Shown: in pieces, positions 38,427 to 49,424 of the stretch
Layout: each line of letters opens with the position of its first letter
Position numbering within the stretch: the stretch's first letter is position 1
NCBI GenBank assembly: GCA_004009845.1
Contig: RMBW01000057.1
Span: forward strand, 124,001 to 188,000
Length of the DNA stretch: 64,000 nucleotides
Direction of reading: 5' to 3'
Origin: Davidsoniella eucalypti
Taxonomy: Eukaryota; Ascomycota; Sordariomycetes; Microascales; Ceratocystidaceae
The notes under the pieces: model-generated
What the model was told of the DNA's origin: nothing
The model's input: the letters and a program-made list of their open reading frames with translations, nothing else
The model's database searches: none
Program-made: the position numbers and the translations under genes

Positions 38427-41400
38427 CGTTTAAGGGCCGACCCGATGAATTCTCTAGAGAAGGTCCCCAGCGCTGGAATTAGCGGGATTTGAAGCTCTGT
38501 TGAGGCGGTTTTATTTTTTGAAGGGGGTAGGTAGTAAGCTTGGACAAGCTTAAATCTAGGGAAGGGGAAAAAAACAGGAGCTCAAGAAAACAATAGGCTT
38601 TGTTTGGTATTAGCAGGCAAAGAATAATGCAAGGAAGATAGGCGAAAGAAACACGGTTCAAAGCATCACGTTGAACCAAAGAAGAGAAAAAGATGCCTTT
38701 TTTATAACTCGCGAGATTCGCAGCCTCGCGATAATTGTGAAAAAAACTTCACCTGGAAAAATAAAAGAAGAATCAAATTCAAGACAACAGGGAAAGGGCC
38801 AGGAAGAAATGGCTAGGAAGGCGCGGCGAGGCTGGAGTCACTAGATGAAGAAGGATCACAGCTTCACGTCGCCTGACTGAAAGTAATTGCTGTCCTCGTA
38901 CAAACTTCACATATATTGCTTATTACATATGCATGTGTGAAGGCGTTGAGCGGCAATTACTTCAATTACTTCTACTAGTACCACAAACTACGGAGGTTGG
39001 GCACCCAGCTTCTTTCCCAAAACAACGGCATCAAACTAATCAAGCCCAGCAGTAATTGCTCTCCAAGCAGATACGGCAATTATCTAAGAGAGAAGGGCAG
39101 ACCCCTGCTCTAACCATCCATTTGATTTGTTCCTTCCCCGTTAAGCTCTGTACCTACCCTCCCTGTTCCTTCAACATGTGTACAGATCTACAAATGTGTA
39201 TAACTACATATGTCTGTATGTACGTAGATTGGCTACGGCGCTGCAGCCTTAATATTGAAGCCTCTGTTCCATGATATGAGGCTTCCTACAGCCATTTTCT
39301 TTTTTTCTGCTTTTAGCCGATATGCTTCTCTTTCGGGTTTTCAGGCCCGTAGCGATGGGATTCAACACATGTGAAGCCACCGCTTCGGCTGGTTGGCCGC
39401 AGATATCTTAGAAATCCTAGCAGGGCCTATCAGATAGGTCTACAGGGAGAAGGACCTGCAGATAAACTTAACAGAATGGTATCTGTAATATGTAAAGGCC
39501 CGTACCAGAGGCAGGCAGATGCAAAAAGATACAGAATCAGGAAGGGCTATCCCAGGCAGCAAAAACAGGAGGTTGAACTTGAACAAGATCAGCCAGGTCT
39601 GGTTGGTCTCAGTGCCATCTCATCTATTGTCGGCAACGGGTCTAGGGTTAATACGCCTCAGTACCGATCACAGAAGCGTTTTTTAGCCACGGGTTACCAG
39701 CAATCTTTGTTCATGCTCTAAGCTTTTAGGCGATGGCTTGAGCTCGTCACGACCTAGGATATTAGTCTTCGGCTCTGCTTCTATGCAGACGAGCGATTCC
39801 CTATATGCACAATGATCAGTAAACGAGGCCTTGGCCACAGTGTCCTCTATAGCATAGTATCGGACTGTCAGAGCAAGCTCCAGGCCATCAGTCTAGACTC
39901 TGTTGGCCTTACGGCCCAACGTAGCTCAAACAACGGCTCCCCCGTATCAAATCCTCAAACCAGCTGCATCAAATACGTACTTTAACTATGAGGCGAAATC
40001 TCTCTACTAAGAAGCGAACTGTCATGTCGTGTCAGTGTCATATAAGCTGGGTTAGGAGAAGATGGCCAAGACATAGATAGGCAAGACCTGTCTTTCTTTG
40101 CACCCTCAAAATAACTTCCAATGTAGCAGCAAGTTAAAAAGAGGTTCAGATTAACTGGAGTTTCATGGTAAGGCTTTCTCCCTCTATAAAATGTCGCATG
40201 AACAACATCATGTTGTTCCACGTTATTTTTCTATGCACGTACAGTGCATATTTACACCATTAGGCGCTACCAGCACATTCTTGATTCTATGAAGGCTATA
40301 TATGATATGGCGTATCTATATGTAAATTCACCATTGTGTGGCGTCCATCCATGCAGTTCCTTAGCGAAGCCATTCACGAGATCATGTGAAGATGTTTTAG
40401 TATTCTTAGAATATGTATATACCTTGAGAAGCTGCTAGTATCAGTACCACCACCGCGTGTAATCCCAGATTATCAGATCAAGTGCGCAGTCAAATGCTGT
40501 ACAAAGATAATATATATTCCGGTATCGTACTACATATATATGGCTTTCGATTAATAGAACTTAGAGTTGCAAGCAAACCTTACAAAGCTGACACTATATT
40601 TATTTACAGGTATTTGATCTTGGCATATTTTCTCAGTTGTTGGGAGAATAGGGTTAATAACCCTATATACATTAAGTCCTAAATCAGGTATAATAGTTCT
40701 CATTCAAGAAAATATTGAGTATAAAAGCCTATTGAAGGGATATTTGAGTTGATTGACTCTTAGTACATCATTATATTTTGATCAAAAGAGGGTTTGAATA
40801 AGCAGGCTCTTGATGATGTAGAAACAAAGAAATGATGGCCACCCACCATAATGGGGCTCAAAGAAGATTCTCTGCACGTTTCACCGGTAGACCCGACCCG
40901 GCTTTTGTTACTGGCTTGTGTTTGTATACGATACGATGAATGCTTTACTAACAGCATATGCAACTAGTAGCATGTATTGGCCCTACAATATTAATGGGCT
41001 AAAAAAAGATGCATGTACGGACAGCGCCACATTAAATGAATCAAGTTAAACGTGAGACTTGAGAACACGAGAAAGTAGACGGTCACTTGTTTAGCTGCTG
41101 AGCTGGAGATTTAATGATACTGCTGTGATAGCTAGTACTGGCGTTTCATGCAAGGGTAGCCAGTGTTTTATAGTGACAGTTGAGACGTTGAGGCGTGGCG
41201 TTGTCCATTTTTAGTGGGTGCACGCCACGAAGGTCGCTATGGAAGCACCGAATAACACCAGAGGGCGCCACAGTCAGCCAGTAAAATCTAGTGAGGAATT
41301 GGGCAGATTAGAGGATACCTATAGGGGGGGGCCTGTGCAGCTAGTTCTACCGTGGCCAGCTCTAGTCGGCGATCATCGTAGGCTAAACATAGATTAGGAC

Positions 41401-42520
41401 CAACTAATGTCGGACTGACGGTAGCTTTGGGCGCGGAGCTATGTCGTCAATAGGGTGCTAACGGATGATCTAATAGGCACCAAAGACAATTCCCCTTCAA
41501 GATTGGGAGATTTGTTAGATTGAATAGCGCGTGGAGAGGATCAAAAGAGAGAAGTAATGAGAAGATAGCAGTGCCAATGTAGGGAAGGAAGAATATAGAT
41601 GAGAAAAAGGAACACGGCCACGCCGACCTCCAAGAAAAAGTGAAGTCAAGAAGCAAAAAATAAGAAGTATCGTCTGAAGAAGCAACTTGAGCGTTGTTAC
41701 TTGTGTATGGTTTTTTGAAACATGCCTTGACTTTGAATTGACTTATGTCGATGCTTTTCCTTTAGTTTCCCTTTTTCATTTATGCCGGCTCTTCTCTTTC
41801 TTCTTCTTCATCACAACAGTCATCATATTTCTTTGTTGTGCACTACCCAAATATATCATTTACAACTCACATCACATTGCATCTTGCATTCACTTGGTTG
41901 CGAGTCAAAGCCTCCTTTATTGACCCAGACTGCTGCTATATTACAACGTCATCAGGGCCTGTTATTATTTGCTACCCGCTGATTCTGCACTGTATTTTGC
42001 AATTTGCTTTTGAACAAGCCACTGTTTGATTTCAGACGTCTTGTTATTCTGCCGTTGGCAGGCTAGACTAGGTGGTGAGTCTTATTGCCACACCATGCTT
42101 TTAGCGATATCTGCCTTCTATGCCCTAAACACAGACAACAACATCTAACAACCACCAATGCTTCGGCTCTTTTTCTAATGTTCTGATAGTATCATAGTTC
42201 GAATTCGACATTCCCTATTGCGACTGCTTTCGTTTGAGAGATCGACCTCCTTTGTTGACTGCTTTCTCTCTCTGTATTCGTTTAGTTTGCTTTTCCTTTC
42301 ACCGAATCTTGCTGTGTGTGTGCGTGGCTTGTTCTTTTTTCTCTCATTGTTTGCCTTGACACAATATCATTATTCGAGGCGTTGCTTAGCCTTCTTACAC
42401 GACAGACTCTACGCAATCGCCGAATACAAACCCTCGCCGACCATTTTGTATACATATACGTTTCATACTCTACTAGACGAAGCTCAGCTTCACACCCGAA
42501 TTCCCTTCCCCGTTCTCGTT
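38427..42520. other. 4.1-kb intergenic region upstream of kexin and the PhoD-like gene
   Basis: This divergent spacer holds the promoters of both flanking genes. A 116-codon frame at 39371-39721 lacks recognisable domains and has no support beyond length. It could be a decayed fragment of a repeat. The last kilobase before the kexin ATG is pyrimidine-rich, consistent with a long leader. No other feature was seen. Confidence 0.55.
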
Positions 42521-45176
42521 ATGAGGCTATCAACTTTAGTCGGCCTCGCCGTAGGCCTGGCACATGCCGTCACCGCCTCCTCAACTAACATCCCGACTAT
42601 CGACGTCGAAGCCTCAGACCACTATGTCTTGAATCTGCGATCAGAGACAAATCCTCTCGACGTTGCTGCTCGCCTGGGTCTGCGCTACGATGGCCAGCTG
42701 GGCGCACTCGACAACCTGCATGTCTTCACCGGTGAAAAGACCGAGAGAGACATTGCCTCCGATGCCGTTGCTATGAGCAAGCGCCGTCAAAGATCGTTGA
42801 GTGAGGTAGATGTTTTAGATAGTGTGCGCTTCGTTCAAAAGCAAAAGCTCAAGCCTATGATGCAAAAGCGCAGTATCCCACCGCGCCCAGAAGACTATCG
42901 ACCTCGGCCCCGTGACTTTGGCCTCAGAGATGACAAGCTCGTAGCACAGCGAACCGACGTCATGAAGACCCTCGGCATCAAGGATCCAATTTTCAAGGAC
43001 CAATGGCATCTGTTCAACACCGAACAGCCCGGCCACGACATCAACGTCACTGGTCTTTGGCTGGAGGGTATCACCGGCAATGGATCTATCGTTGCCATGG
43101 TCGACGATGGTCTTGACATGCACACTGATGATCTGAAGGACAATTACTACGCCGAGGGCTCGTGGGACTTCAACGACAAGGGCCCCGAGCCTAGCCCCAA
43201 GTTGTCTGACGACCATCACGGCACCCGCTGTGCTGGCGAGATCGCTGCTGGCCGCAACGACGCCTGCGGTCTTGGCGTGGCGTACGAATCGCGCATATCG
43301 GGTCTCCGTATTCTTAGCAAGTTCATCACCGATGCTGATGAGGCACTAGCCATGACCTACGACTTCCAAAACAACCAGATTTACTCGTGCTCCTGGGGTC
43401 CACCAGATGATGGCAGAGCCATGGAGGCACCTGGCATTCTTATTCGCCAGGCCATGCTCAAGGGTGTCCAAGACGGTCGTGATGGCAAGGGCTCCATATA
43501 CGTCTTTGCTAGTGGTAACGGTGCTGCTAGCGGCGACAACTGTAACTTTGATGGATATACGAACTCTATCTACAGTATCACCGTGGGTGCCGTTGACCGC
43601 CATGGTGACCATCCGTACTATTCTGAGAAGTGCTCAGCAAACATGGTGGTGACCTATTCCAGTGGCGGAAATGATGCCATTGTAAGTAGTACTACATAGA
43701 AACTCGATATCACTTGGCAACACTAGGCTAACATAGAGATTATAGCACACTACTGATATCGGAAATACCTGTTACGACAAGCACGGTGGTACTTCGGCTG
43801 CTGCGCCCATGGCTGCTGGTATTTTTGCGCTTGTTCTACAGGTCCGCCCCGACTTGACATGGAGAGATTTACAGTATCTTGCTATGCAGACTGCTGTTCA
43901 AATTCACGCCGAAGATGAGAATGAATGGAAGCTCACGTCCATCGGTCGCCCATTCAGTCACACCTATGGCTACGGAAAGTTGGATTCATACGGCATCGTC
44001 AAAGCTGCTGAGAATTGGCAGCTCGTGAAACCACAATCCTGGTTCTTTTCCCCGTGGCAACACGTCAACAAGACAATCCCTCAGGGCGAAGAAGGCCTGG
44101 TTAGCGAGTACAAGGTTACCGAGCAGATGCTTAAGGACGCCAACCTGGAGCGGTTAGAGCATGTCACCGTCACCATGAACGTCAAGCACGACCGTAGAGG
44201 TGATGTGAATGCCGATCTTATCAGCCCTAGCGGATTTGTTAGCCATATTTCTACTCCTCGCCGGCTGGATAGCTCTGCTAGTGGCTACAATGATTGGACG
44301 TTCATGAGTGTGGCTCATTGGGGCGAAAGCGGTGTTGGCACGTGGAAAATCATTCTCAAGGATACTAAGGTCAATGACCACAATGGCACTTGGATCGATT
44401 GGCATTTGAAGCTATGGGGTGAGTCTATCGATGCTGATAAGGCTACCAAGCTCCCCATGCCGACAGACGAAGACGATGCGGATCACGACAAGATCGAAAC
44501 TGAGACTGCCGCCATCTCGACTACTACTCTTCCCGCGGCGGACTCTACTGCTCCTGCCACTGCCACTGTTGTTCCTACTGATCACCCTGACCGCCCGACC
44601 AAGCCAACTAGTACCGACGAGCCTACTGTGGCCACGACTTCTGCTGCTGCTACATCAGCCACCGAGGGCTCATCGTGGGTTGACTGGCTGCCATCGTTCG
44701 GCAGTAGTGCGCGGGTATGGATTATCGGATCTAGTGCCCTCATTGTGTTGTTCTGCATCGGCCTGGGTATCTACCTATTCCTGGCCCGCCGCAAGCGCCT
44801 GGCCAATGACAGCCGCAGTGCGTACGAATTCGAGCCTCTACAGACTGCCGAGAACGGCAACGGCGTCGAAAAGGGCGCAGGTGGAAACGGCCGCACAAGA
44901 GGTGGTGAGCTATACGACGCCTTTGCGGGCGGTAGTGACGAGGATGAGGACGATGACTTTGCCGATGTTTACAGAGATCAGCCGAGTTCTTCAGCCGTGA
45001 GATCAGTAGGCGCTGATATTGGAGCTAGTTCAAGTGGATCTGGTGGTGCTGGTCGTAGCTTAACTGACGAGCCGCTTCACACTATCGGTGATGAATCTGA
45101 CGAGGAAGACGAAAACCAGGCTAGCGGACGGGTAAGTAACTCTGATCAAGAGAATCTTCTTGGACGTCGTGCTTAA
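42521..45176 (+). CDS. KEX2: kexin (Kex2-type proprotein convertase)
   Basis: Kexin is a calcium-dependent subtilisin-like protease of the late Golgi that cuts secretory proproteins after Lys-Arg or Arg-Arg. Exons 42521-43681 and 43746-45176 join in phase 0 across a 64-bp intron to give 863 aa. A signal peptide covers about 1-19. The propeptide ends at Lys-Arg 116-117, a likely autocleavage site. The catalytic residues are D195 (VDDGLD), H233 (HHGTRCAGE), oxyanion N333 (ASGNG) and S404 (GGTSAAAP), which lies just after the intron. The P domain spans about 483-618, followed by a Ser/Thr-rich stalk and a membrane helix at about 711-733. The cytosolic tail is acidic and carries YEFEPL, matching the Tyr-based Golgi retention signal YEFD of yeast Kex2. 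The chosen ATG yields the signal peptide. The frame is open 101 codons upstream but has no ATG there. Confidence 0.97.
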
Positions 45177-46029
45177 GGGATAAAGAAACAAACTTACGTA
45201 TCTTTATTGTCTTTTGTTATATATATATATTTTCATTCTTGTTTCCTTATGTCTTTTTGTTTAGAAATGGAACTCTATAGAATGCTCTCTTCTTCTTCTT
45301 TATAGTTACTCTTGGTTTGGTTGTTCTATAGATAGACCGAAAAAAAACTTGAATAATATATGTTTTTCTATGATTTCAAAGTTGTTTCCCGGTTATCAAG
45401 GTTAAAAACATCGGTTAATCACATACTATATTTAAGGCTAAATTCAAGCCGTAACCGTATGTCTCGTGCTCATTATCAACTACGTCAGTTACATATAAAG
45501 ATATAGTCATACGTATCGGTGAGCGATTATGCTCGTAGATGTAAGAAACACCTCAGGCTGTATATGTAATATCATGACTGATCTTCTCGATAAGTGCCTT
45601 ATTATATATTTATATCCGTGACATATAGTGTCAATACTTGATCTTTGATAAAAACTTGTCAAATAAACCATAAAAAGGAACATCACACTAGATACATTTA
45701 TTAGCAGCGATAAGGTTACTGGCAGTTGTTCCGTCTATCTCGCCTTGCTATAGGATCATATCTACCTTATCTTTGGATAGTCTAAGATAATGAAGCAATA
45801 TCTGTTCTGATTTACTGATTGCGTTTACTAATTGTACTTCGATATTTATATATAAAGCATGTATTGATTTGAATATATAATAATCGAGCTTTCCATTCTC
45901 TCTATCTCTTCTTTGTTTATACCTAAGCTCTTTAAGATAGCTTTATTACGTCCATGAAAGCAATCTTTACACCAACTACCATCAATTTTATTTATTTTCC
46001 ATTCAAGTTCAATTTAAACAAAAATCACA
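45177..46029. other. AT-rich spacer
   Basis: This is AT-rich sequence after kexin, with no frame above about 60 codons. It presumably holds the kexin 3' end and the promoter of the small gene that follows. Nothing else is recognised. Confidence 0.6.
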
Positions 46030-46329
46030 ATGACGGACCACCATGTTAAACCTACGGATTGGTTCACTTCACCATTATTGAACTCTGAAATTCTTCAAGA
46101 ACCTGACAATAGCTATCGTTTCTTGGCTGTACAAAGCACTTTGTCACAGTACAACATCGATGTTGGGGACAATATAGTGCACATTGGTGCCCAGTTCAAG
46201 TCTAAGCACATCAGCACACAAGTGAGCCATCGGTTTTTTTTTTTCTTTCTGGATTTTTTCTTTCTTCCTTCTCTACGCTAACCATCTGGCATATCTATAT
46301 AGAAACCCAAGAAAGAAACACATCTCTAG
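46030..46329 (+). CDS. predicted small two-exon protein (72 aa)
   Basis: I do not recognise this gene. ATG 46030 sits in a good context (CACAATGAC). Exon 1 (46030-46221) encodes 64 residues. The intron is 46222-46302, with a GTGAGC donor, a CGCTAAC branch site and a TATAG acceptor. Exon 2 (46303-46329) adds KPKKETHL and a stop. Without splicing, the frame would read through a T-rich stretch into an unlikely Phe-rich tail of 83 residues in total, which favours the intron. The product has no signal peptide or membrane helix. It has a mixed-charge, aromatic N-terminal part (DWFTSPLLNSEILQEP) and a basic C-terminus. Neighbours give no functional hint. Confidence 0.4.
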
Positions 46330-46862
46330 ACATCATTTCTTTCTTGACCTTTGAGGTTTCAGACTAAATCTACGACCAAGATGTCTATTGTAATGACAAG
46401 GTAATGAAGTAGCTTATATATACGGATAAGTTACACACTGGAACTAATAAGCAGGATATAAAGTGAGTTATATCATAGATACACCAAGACTGATACACAA
46501 TATGTAGTGTAGAATCGTTGTATGGGACTAGAACATAGGGCTTTGTTGGGCTTTGGATTATGAAATAAAATCAAGACAATTCATGTATGTAATACGCGGC
46601 ATAGATTAAGTTTTTAATTAAAGGAAAATTATGTATACTGTAAAACCTCATGCTATACAGTTCCTTGGTCTCTCGGTAAAGTTTAAGCAGTGATAAGAAT
46701 ACAATCCTTTTAGCCATAATCCGACGGCAGCCGGCTATGAACGAAGCCTATATTATGGGCGAAACTATACATGTAAGCCAATCGAACCACCCCTCTCAAT
46801 AACTGGTATTGGATGAATTTTTGTACTTTGTTTTTGTGTTTCTAAAACCACAAGCAGCCCTA
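46330..46862. other. AT-rich spacer between convergent genes
   Basis: This AT-rich sequence separates the small plus-strand gene from the end of the sorting nexin gene. I see no gene or repeat in it. Confidence 0.6.
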
Positions 46863-48385
46863 TCATACTACAGCCGCTAGTCCGCTGTTATGGTTATTGC
46901 CTTGTGCCTTCTCTTGCCCAGCAATGTAATTCTCCCAGGAATTGATCATGTTGTCGTAGTATGTGAGATTAGCGTCGCATAGTCCTAGCAGTTGACCGCG
47001 GAACTCGACTCTCTTGATATGATCAAATTCCTTAACTTCACGCATAGCCTCGTCGTCGAACTGTTGCATTGTCGTCTTGGAGCTTTGTACCTCTGTGTTA
47101 AGTGTATCCACACGCATTTCTAGCTTGCGTTGCCGTTCACGCCGTGCCTGGTCGTGGTCGACCCCGCGAGCATCTTCGATCCGTGAGCGGATAGCACCCG
47201 TAATGCTGAGTCCGTAGGATGATGAGCCGCCGTCGGACATTGCATCGCGTTCCGCAACGCTCTTGGCCAGGTACTCGGTGAGCTGTTCGTAGTCTAATTG
47301 CTTCTGCTCGCGTGTCTTGAGAAGAGTCTTGAGTGCGCCACAGTAAGCCTCCATATCACGCACACTACCAAGATAATCGACATCGGTATGCTCACGCATA
47401 TCGTGCAGGTCTTTTGCGGTATCGTCAATGGCCCGTGCAAATGATCGTACTTCTGTCTCGATTCTGGGCTCCATGACGATCAACTTGCAGAACTGCTCTG
47501 CCAGCTCCCGCTGGTCAGTCTCCAAGTCTGTCAATCTTCGTACTACACGCACCAGAATCTTTTCGATGCTTGCTAGATTTTCATCGAGCTTGTCGGCCTT
47601 TTCGCGCACTTCGATAAACCGCTCGTCAGGCTTGTGTACTTTGGTAAAGGCGTTGATGACACTGTCAGCAAAGGCATCAAAGACTCCGCCCGGTCCGCTG
47701 ATGCTTCCACTGTCACTACTCATGGAGCTCCGTTGGTTACGCGATCTCATAGTGGCGTTCCAGTCAGGACTCTCGAGGAAGGTGTGAAGGATCTTGGCAC
47801 GTCTTAGATACGGATGCATGGATATACGTGTGAGAAAGCGCTCAAGGCTCTTCGCACGTCGGCTGGTAAATTCGGTACCGAATCTGTCGCCCCTCACATA
47901 CTCCATGCGTTGCTTGTCGGGTATCGGAGGTACTGCACACACTACATACTCTTTTACAAGAGCCTTGTAGAGATACACAAAGTCTGTGAAGCGGCGGCGC
48001 ACCGTAGACGTAGGGCTCTGAAAGGTAGGGAAATCACTCTGTCGTTCGGTATGCGGTCAGTATATGCTTTTCAAGTTTGTTATAGAAGTAGGGTTGATGA
48101 TAGTCGTACCTTTGTTGTGATCAGATAAGAAACAAATGCGTCTTTAGTGCCATCTTGCTCCTTGATAGGTTGTGTCACTGAACATTCCAGCTTGTCACCG
48201 AGAGCTGTGCCGACATCAATTTCCGCGCCGGTATGGATATGCTGTGGCATTTGCGTAGAGTTGGAGCTGGCAATTACCGAGTCGTCATAGTTGTAAGACG
48301 AGCTGGATGACGATGGCCTGGCATTTTGGCTTGTGAAGTTGTTGCTCTCGTCATGCCACGTGACGTTATCGAAGCCGTTGTCCAT
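46863..48385 (-). CDS. SNX4: sorting nexin Snx4/Atg24
   Basis: Snx4 is an SNX-BAR protein that binds PI3P on endosomes. It recycles cargo to the Golgi and supports selective autophagy. Exon 1 is 48385-48110 and exon 2 is 48038-46863. The 71-bp intron (48109-48039) falls in phase 0, giving 483 aa. The N-terminus is Ser-rich and disordered. The PX domain spans about residues 70-185, with VRRRFTDFVYLYKAL, PPIPDKQ and RRAKSLERFLTRI, including the basic and aromatic residues used for lipid binding. The BAR region is helical, at about 200-470. The length and the strings around DKQRMEYVRGDRF match Snx4 better than Snx41 or Snx42. Confidence 0.93.
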
Positions 48386-49217
48386 GATTAGCTGCTAAGA
48401 GACAAGTTCGGAAAACAGATGTCTCGTTATAGTGTATTTAAAGAGGCCAGTCGAAATGAGGAGAAGCTGGATGCCTTCAGGAAATGAAATATAGATATAC
48501 TAATAAGGATAAACAAGAAAAAATGGCTTTGATAAGCGAAGGATATGTCGATGAAGCTATAGTGCTGATAGTGCGCCAGCTGATTACCAGGAAAAGGGTA
48601 GTAGTCGTAGGTATTGTATCGAATGACGCCGAATCTGTCGAGATGCGCAAGATCGTAAGAGAGATGGAGATAGAAGAGAAAAGAAGAAAATTATGTTTTG
48701 CAAGGCTATCAAAAAAACCCGGCGATTCAGTCAAAGTTGACGTCTTTCTCTATATTCTAGATGGAGTAGTTGCAAGCTAGTCGGTGTTTCTGAGATGGGA
48801 GGGGGGAGGGAGGAGGAAAGAAGCCGTGGTCGCCGCAGTAGCTACTCTCGCTATTTCGTGGTGTATCTCTTGTAATTTACTAGTAGTCGATGTTAGGTAG
48901 GCGGCGGTAGTTGCTTTAGCGGGGTCTTCACTGTTTGCAAGTACAAAGTCTACTATTGTACAAATTGTATATCTCTATATCTCGCCGCAAACAATAAACA
49001 GGGAAAAAATCCAGACAAAGGCCGATTGAAGGGAGAGAAACTCTAGAAGCATCAACTATGTAGCTTGACTATTCCGGAAAAGTATAGGAATGGATAGATC
49101 TATCTACCAATGTAAGTTATGAAGCTTATAGGAATTAATTGCCTGGCACGGAGTTTCGCAACCAGTAGTCGATCTCAAGATTCGATGACGCTCTTTAGAT
49201 TGTTAGTCATTGCCCTC
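48386..49217. other. spacer between SNX4 and the retrotransposon, with a doubtful 98-codon frame
   Basis: This holds the SNX4 promoter. A plus-strand frame at 48484-48780 (98 codons, second ATG at 48524) encodes a basic, Val/Ile-rich, Glu/Lys-rich peptide that I do not recognise. The opposite strand is open for 85 codons across the same bases. I do not call it a gene. The rest is AT-rich without features. Confidence 0.5.
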
Positions 49218-49222
49218 ACACT
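49218..49222 (+). repeat. target site duplication, left copy (ACACT)
   Basis: Five bases directly outside the left LTR match the five bases directly outside the right LTR. This is the expected 5-bp duplication from Ty1/copia integration. Confidence 0.9.
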
Positions 49223-49371
49223 TGTTGTGGAGAAAATATGTAAAGGGTGATTTATTAATAGGGGTCTATGAAGGAAATGTTATGGAGGTGTTATTATATA
49301 GAGTCGAGGTAAGTCACGTGATGTAGTGTATGCGTAGTCACGTGATGTGCAAGGCTAGTACACCTACAACA
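49223..49371 (-). repeat. 3' LTR of the copia element
   Basis: This 149-bp LTR is identical by eye to the other copy at 53361-53509. It contains two GTCACGTGATGT words 24 bp apart (CACGTG at 49315-49320 and 49339-49344) and a TATATAATAA motif on the minus strand at 49291-49300. Confidence 0.96.
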
Positions 49372-49378
49372 CCCCCCC
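49372..49378 (-). other. polypurine tract of the copia element
   Basis: On the element's sense strand, seven G preceded by GGAAAT lie immediately before the 3' LTR. This is the normal position for plus-strand DNA priming. Confidence 0.8.
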
Positions 49379-49424
49379 ATTTCCAGAAGTAGGTAGTATG
49401 GCGTCGTCAATGAAGAGGTAGACG

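Noticed and set aside
39371..39721. 116-codon frame as a gene or transposase fragment
   Set aside because: Gln/Arg-rich without any motif I can name. No terminal repeats or companion frames were found.
42218..42520. 101-codon in-frame extension upstream of kexin
   Set aside because: It contains no ATG, is hydrophobic and low-complexity, and would bury the signal peptide that starts at 42521.
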